Below, one piece after another: positions 22,801 through 25,478 of a stretch of DNA of 25,478 nt. Positions within the stretch are counted from its first letter, which is position 1; each line of letters begins with the position of its first letter. The stretch covers positions 1 to 25,478 of the forward strand of contig JBGPKH010000042.1 of NCBI GenBank assembly GCA_041485845.1, in the 5' to 3' direction. A program made the translations under genes and the position numbers. This DNA comes from OMOG01 sp041485845 (GTDB lineage Bacteria; Acidobacteriota; Terriglobia; Bryobacterales; Bryobacteraceae). The notes under the pieces were generated by a model, which saw nothing but the letters and a program-made list of their open reading frames with translations, searched no databases and was not told the origin of the DNA.

Positions 22801-23345
22801 CCTGGGTTGCACCAGGATGGATTGAACCAGGACGGGTTGCACCTGGATCCGCCGAACCGACCGAGGGGAGCGCCTTCCACTTCACCGCGGTCTTCGCATT
22901 GGGGCGGGATACGCGGGCCGCGGCGGCCGGGCGCCAGGCCGCACCCTCAGTCCCCCACCGCCCGCTCCGGATTCTGCTGGCTGAGGACAACGAGGTAAAC
23001 CGCCGCCTGGCGCAACGCCTCCTGGAGAAACAGGGACACGCCGTGCTCACCGCGGTGGATGGAGTCGATGCGTTGGATGTTCTGTCCCGGGAGACGGTGG
23101 ACCTGGTTCTGATGGATGTGCAAATGCCCGGCATGGACGGTATCGAAGCGACCCGCTCCATCCGGGATCGTGAAAGGTCCAGCGGCGTGCGAACGCCGAT
23201 CGTCGCCTTGACGGCGCACGCCATGAGCGGCGACCGCGAACGCTGTCTGGCCGCCGGCATGGACGGCTACCTCACCAAGCCGATTCACCCCGACCAACTG
23301 CGCCAGGCGATTGCGCAATTCTCACCAGCGCACGTGCCCGATTGA
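19851..23345 (+). CDS. hybrid sensor histidine kinase with periplasmic propeller and receiver domain
   Basis: This 1164-residue membrane sensor has a signal peptide (about 1-25) and a large periplasmic two-component-regulator propeller (Reg_prop repeats, about 30-640; for example RRGRLWFAATDYLLEL, DRDGTLWVSSAAGVHRL, DSAGRIWVGTSEGLAIY). A Y_Y_Y domain (about 644-715) and one transmembrane helix (about 722-745) follow. HisKA has the phospho-acceptor His782 in NMSHEIRTPMNG. HATPase_c has the N-box Asn899, ADTGAGIPP (about 928) and GGTGLGLSI (about 960). The receiver (about 1035-1155) has phospho-acceptor Asp1089 in LMDVQMPGMDG. There is no DNA-binding or Hpt domain, so the output partner lies elsewhere. 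A proline-rich pentapeptide repeat (986-1005) sits inside HATPase_c. The start is a GTG; no better upstream start or clear promoter is visible. Confidence 0.93.
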   Translation: MGYFTSRCALLGSAAVVLCAFPLGAQQSEKWRFWTAADGLQESYTYSLSVDPTGQVWARHGAVRNMSVLDGYSVRRLPEPRDGDRIDWESNSRVYTSAGGSSWTAAEGELKEWKDGSWLTHFRAPAGRRLIAAAPTGTHVVVLFDDALREYDPANRSWRDLKTLHDTPIGPFLALTAGTREIWIAGENGLAVLNIAPEHESYGWREISGKSAGYRQFRYPLPGPNGSVYAQARGADDRISVLRWTSADLERVYVSAEGAPRGWSGPGGDIWILEDSSLYRLVNGQKQAAPRYGVLSGNIFDVYVEEGGAFWVAGSEGIARYTPPIWQPPSGLYGFDRPVHSIVEDRRGRLWFAATDYLLELDGATWKTYRVPRGLRTHAVHTEALLAEDNGRILVKTVNQEQVEVILEFDPGRAEFHTVVHPEGRRIQVMMPRRQGGFWAASIVPRIPGFRIEAYENGRFTRYLDVASEWRGPDLRCLLERPDGELWIGGTVSGCAYRNGHLFFPFDKKAGYTASGVFALLQLPNGDLLAGGRDQLLRFDGTSWSVLRGGMDRVRSFLRDRDGTLWVSSAAGVHRLMGDSWIDYGREEGLPSEISSKLFQDSAGRIWVGTSEGLAIYRAESDTHPPRTLLVKSNNAGEVPSSGDVRIVFSGMDQWKQTTGDRLLFSNRLDGSGWTPFHPGRSVTYHKLASGTHRFEVRAMDRNGNIDQQPQSFAFHVSKLWYLSGIFLLLAGAGLSAIAGLGWLAISQYRRRSELIVELHRAKVQAESASRHKTEFLANMSHEIRTPMNGILGMTDLVLETPLEPDQRGYLETVKRSASALLRILNDVLDFSKVEAGKIELLEVHFEIRKCVAEVVAALAFGARQKGLILDYHFAGDVPPWLLGDDARLRQVLVNLVGNAIKFTSAGRVLLHVWLETGTQPQRLHFMVADTGAGIPPGNQALIFAPFEQGDASTTRRFGGTGLGLSIASKLVALMGGRIWVESPWVAPGWIEPGRVAPGSAEPTEGSAFHFTAVFALGRDTRAAAAGRQAAPSVPHRPLRILLAEDNEVNRRLAQRLLEKQGHAVLTAVDGVDALDVLSRETVDLVLMDVQMPGMDGIEATRSIRDRERSSGVRTPIVALTAHAMSGDRERCLAAGMDGYLTKPIHPDQLRQAIAQFSPAHVPD
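22806..22865 (+). repeat. 15-bp degenerate tandem repeat inside the kinase ATPase domain
   Basis: Four 15-bp units encode VAPGW, IEPGR, VAPGS and AEPTE (residues 986-1005), where related kinases have a short loop between GRIWVES and GS-FHFT. The DNA units are similar (GTTGCACCAGGATGG against GTTGCACCTGGATCC), consistent with slippage expansion. Confidence 0.8.
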
Positions 23346-23359
23346 ATTCACCGCTGCCC

Positions 23360-23385
23360 GGCGCCGCATCGGTGTGCGCGGCGCC
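23360..23385. terminator. perfect hairpin between convergent genes
   Basis: GGCGCCGC (23360-23367) and GCGGCGCC (23378-23385) form a perfect 8-bp G+C stem over a 10-nt loop. It follows the hybrid kinase stop by 14 nt and touches the stop of the convergent HEAT-repeat gene. An A-run (23388-23392) lies on its right, which reads as a T-run only for the minus strand and on the wrong side. It is a likely bidirectional transcript end. Confidence 0.55.
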
Positions 23386-24657
23386 TCAAAAACGCGCCTG
23401 CAGCGTCCGTTTGGCCCGCAACGCTTCCCTCGCCACGTCGGCGTCTCCATCGTTCGTGAGCTTCTGGAGTTCCGCAATGCTCGCCTGGTCGCCGCTGCGC
23501 GCCAGCACGCCCAAGAGCCCCATCTTCTCGTCCTTGGTGCCCGTTTGGAGCGGCCGGTAGAGGGCCCTCCGGACCTGGTCGTCCCGCGCCAGTTCTACCA
23601 GGAAGGGGAAGGCTTCGCCTTTGTAAGAGGCCGAGTTCAACGTGTTGATCAGGTATTGCAGCGGGCTGAACTCGCTCAGCTCGGTCTTGGCCAGCATCAC
23701 CTGGGCGAAGGCCAGCGACAGCCGCGGCGAGGTCTTGCCTTCCTCCTGCCACGCCTTCGCCAGCATGCCGAGATCGTCCGGATTGCGCAATCGTGCGTAG
23801 CCCTCCGCTGCGGCAGCCCGCATCTTATCGTCCTTGTCGCGCAGGTATTGCGCGTAAAGCGGCCGGCTCTTTTCCGAGGGCAGCATGGCGATCGAAGTCA
23901 GCGCGGCCCGCTTCACCTTGGCCTCACGAGCGCGGGTGAGCACGCCGACGAGGTCGGGCACCGCCTCCTGGTCGCGCAACAGACCGGTGGTTTCGATGGC
24001 CGCGATCCGCACCTTCTGATCCAGGTCGTGCAGCAGGAAGGTAATGCGCGGCGCGGCCGATTCGTCGTGGATCTTCTGCAGTGCCACCAGCGATTCGTAG
24101 ATTACATCCGTGTTTTTCGAGTGCGCCGCCTCGATGAGATCGGAGACCGCCGCCCGCCCGCGCAGGATCCCGGCTCCCCGCGCCGCATTGGCCCGCGCCT
24201 CCATGCTCCCCCCGCGGCTCGCCAATTTGCCGAGGGCGTCGATCACCTCGGGCCGCACGATGACGTAGGGGTCGATCGTCTGATCGTTGGTATCGGTGAA
24301 TTTGCCCTTGATGCCGGCGCCCACCCGCCGCAGCGAAGCGCTGAAGCCGCTCTGCGCATAACCCGGCAGATAGAAGTTCACCAGGCCGTCGGTAGCCCGG
24401 ATCTGTACCTCGGGATCGTTGTCCTGGCTCGCCAGGATCAAGGGATCGAGGCTGCGTTGCGTGCCTATTTCCGTGATCTGCTTGACGGCTTCGATTCGCA
24501 CATCGACGCTTGTATTCTTGAGCAGTTCCTGAAGCCGGGGGATGGCTGTCGAGCCCCCCTTGGCAATCTCGCGCACGTCCTTGGGACGCACTTCCTGGCC
24601 CGGCAACACGCCAATCGAAGCCAACATGATGATGAGTGCCGTTGGATAGAAACGCAT
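23386..24657 (-). CDS. exported HEAT-repeat protein
   Basis: This protein of about 423 residues has a signal peptide (MRFYPTALIIMLASIGVLPG) followed by repeated paired helices of the HEAT/PBS-lyase type through the whole chain. Examples are SVDVRIEAVKQITEIG, DPEVQIRATDGLV, DQKVRIAAIETTGLLRD, AKVKRAALTSIAMLPSE and DDKMRAAAAEGYARLRN. Such proteins are scaffolds for protein binding, here in the periplasm; no catalytic motif is visible. The start is chosen at 24657 because the signal peptide begins there and GGAAG lies just before it. An ATG at 24666 would add MED. It converges with the sensor kinase, and a functional link is not shown. Confidence 0.85.
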   Translation of the reverse strand: MRFYPTALIIMLASIGVLPGQEVRPKDVREIAKGGSTAIPRLQELLKNTSVDVRIEAVKQITEIGTQRSLDPLILASQDNDPEVQIRATDGLVNFYLPGYAQSGFSASLRRVGAGIKGKFTDTNDQTIDPYVIVRPEVIDALGKLASRGGSMEARANAARGAGILRGRAAVSDLIEAAHSKNTDVIYESLVALQKIHDESAAPRITFLLHDLDQKVRIAAIETTGLLRDQEAVPDLVGVLTRAREAKVKRAALTSIAMLPSEKSRPLYAQYLRDKDDKMRAAAAEGYARLRNPDDLGMLAKAWQEEGKTSPRLSLAFAQVMLAKTELSEFSPLQYLINTLNSASYKGEAFPFLVELARDDQVRRALYRPLQTGTKDEKMGLLGVLARSGDQASIAELQKLTNDGDADVAREALRAKRTLQARF

Positions 24658-24724
24658 ATCTTCCATTATCGCGCCGGTGGAAACCGGTGGGCGGGTGTGC
24701 CTGCGGCAATCCCCAACCCTGCTT

Positions 24725-24730
24725 TATAAT
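24725..24730 (+). promoter_or_regulatory. perfect -10 box upstream of the S8 gene
   Basis: TATAAT lies 9 nt before the ATG of the 19-codon leader ORF. The -35 region is weak (GCGGCA at 16-nt spacing). A transcript starting 7 nt downstream would be leaderless or nearly so for the leader ORF. Confidence 0.45.
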
Positions 24731-24739
24731 GGCTTCACC

Positions 24740-24799
24740 ATGAGGGTGCTCACGGGGGGGACGTTGCAGCGTCGATTTGATGTCATCCCCGGCAAATAG
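24740..24799 (+). CDS. possible 19-residue leader peptide overlapping the S8 gene
   Basis: An ATG 9 nt after a perfect -10 opens a short frame, MRVLTGGTLQRRFDVIPGK, with TAG at 24797-24799. It overlaps the first 20 bases of the subtilase-like gene in another frame. The S8 start has no Shine-Dalgarno, so translation through the leader could deliver ribosomes to it. The peptide has no recognised family. It may be only an untranslated chance frame. Confidence 0.3.
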   Translation: MRVLTGGTLQRRFDVIPGK

Positions 24800-25424
24800 T
24801 GTTCGCATCGCGGTGATCGATAGCGGAGTCCACGCCGCGCATCCGCACATCAACGGTGTGGCCGGCGGCGTGGCCATAGCGCCCGACGACCGCGAACACC
24901 CGGACTACACCGACCGCCTCGGGCATGGCACGGCGGTCACCGCGGTCATCCGGGAGAAGGCGCCCGCAGCGGAGATCTTCGCGGTCAAGATCTTTCACGA
25001 GACCTTGTCCGCCCCAGTCGAACTGCTCGTGCGTGCCATCGATTGGTGCATCGCAAGCCGCATGCACGTGGTCAACCTGAGTCTCGGAACCGCCAATCCC
25101 GCGCACGAGCCGCTTCTCCGCGCCACCGTCGAGCGCGTCCGCGCCGCAGGGATGATCCTGGTAGCCGCGCACGAGGATTTGGGAGTGCGCTGGCTCCCTG
25201 GCAGTCTTCCCGGCGCGCTGCCGGTGGTGTTGGACTGGGACTGCCCGCGCGACGAGTACCGAACCACGCCGCTCCCGGACGGCCGCGCGCTCTACCACGC
25301 CTCCGGTTTCCCCCGTCCGATTCCGGGACTGCCGCCGGAACGAAATCTCAAGGGAGTCAGTTTCGCGGTGGCCAACGTAACCGGCCTCCTGGGGAGGGCC
25401 ATCCTGTCCGCGAGCCGGCTCTGA
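24780..25424 (+). CDS. short subtilisin-like (S8) family protein with altered oxyanion site
   Basis: This 214-residue protein contains only the core of a subtilase. Asp14 is in AVIDSGV, His49 in GHGTAV, and Ser194 in GVSFAVANVTG, the equivalent of GTSMA-P-V-G. Strand NLSLG (99-103) is also typical. The catalytic triad is therefore present, but where subtilases have an oxyanion Asn (AAGNEG) this protein has VAAHED with His131, and no prodomain or signal peptide is visible. It is much shorter than normal S8 peptidases (about 275 or more). It could be a specialised cytoplasmic peptidase, for example acting on one peptide substrate, or inactive. The start is the ATG at 24780 (a TTG precedes it). 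Confidence 0.8.
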   Translation: MSSPANSVRIAVIDSGVHAAHPHINGVAGGVAIAPDDREHPDYTDRLGHGTAVTAVIREKAPAAEIFAVKIFHETLSAPVELLVRAIDWCIASRMHVVNLSLGTANPAHEPLLRATVERVRAAGMILVAAHEDLGVRWLPGSLPGALPVVLDWDCPRDEYRTTPLPDGRALYHASGFPRPIPGLPPERNLKGVSFAVANVTGLLGRAILSASRL

Positions 25425-25425
25425 C

Positions 25426-25452
25426 GTGGGACAGACACTTTCGTCTGTCCAC
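25426..25452. repeat. GGACAGAC palindrome, copy 4
   Basis: GGACAGAC (25429-25436) and GTCTGTCC (25443-25450) form a perfect 8-bp stem. The flanking GTG and CAC extend it past a one-base bulge. It starts 2 bp after the S8 stop and probably ends that transcript. Confidence 0.7.
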
Positions 25453-25478
25453 CCGCTGCGTCGGCACAACCCCCTGGC

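Noticed and set aside
23311..24729. A 472-codon plus-strand open frame opposite the HEAT-repeat gene
   Set aside because: The minus strand has clear HEAT repeats and a signal peptide; the plus-strand product is low-complexity and unlike any protein.

Overview
The window is GC-rich, densely coded bacterial chromosome. Several gene types together point to Acidobacteriota, most like the Solibacter/Bryobacter group: a Pkn-type Ser/Thr kinase fused to PD40/TolB propeller repeats, a PadR regulator paired with an ADOP-type MacB/FtsX permease, a Reg_prop/Y_Y_Y hybrid histidine kinase, and tannase-family and S9-family gene remains. This assignment rests on gene content and style; no 16S or marker phylogeny is available in the window.

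Layout. (1) 91-5932: receptor-like kinase, then a padR-ADOP permease pair. (2) 5940-6153: a small non-coding element with terminal inverted repeats, followed by a secreted esterase-like protein and a short CHAD protein. (3) 8409-10233, minus strand: pxpA (5-oxoprolinase subunit A), the C-terminal scrap of its usual partner pxpC, a C-terminal scrap of a HepT toxin on the opposite strand, and an intact vapBC-type toxin-antitoxin pair. (4) 10354-17154, plus strand: a compact housekeeping run of Trm112-like protein, GT9 glycosyltransferase, MsbA-like ABC exporter, YicC, gmk, rpoZ, coaBC and family-4 uracil-DNA glycosylase. Many starts and stops overlap here (ATGA, GTGA), so it is probably one or two operons serving envelope glycolipid export, nucleotide and CoA supply and DNA repair. 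(5) 17167-19812: a decay zone with a LuxR-type gene broken by an 11-bp insertion, an intact Crp/Fnr regulator, a tannase gene without its 5' half and with a 1-base deletion, and the C-terminal scrap of an S9 peptidase. (6) 19851-25424: a large hybrid sensor kinase converging on a HEAT-repeat protein, then a short divergent S8 (subtilisin-like) protein.

The main unexplained signals are these. A family of short GGACAG(A/G)C palindromes occurs at gene ends, and one copy lies in frame inside the uracil-DNA glycosylase gene. A TIR-bounded non-coding element sits at 5940-6153. The LuxR gene carries an 11-bp insertion flanked by 5-bp direct repeats. A pentapeptide (xxPGx) repeat interrupts the ATPase domain of the hybrid kinase. 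The small subtilase lacks the usual oxyanion Asn and is overlapped by a 19-codon leader ORF. A C-rich heptamer repeat flanked by inverted arms precedes gmk. Several genes have a -10-like box only 7-12 nt before the start codon and no Shine-Dalgarno, which suggests leaderless mRNAs. No CRISPR array, tRNA, rRNA or complete insertion sequence was seen. No clearly new multi-gene system is evident.
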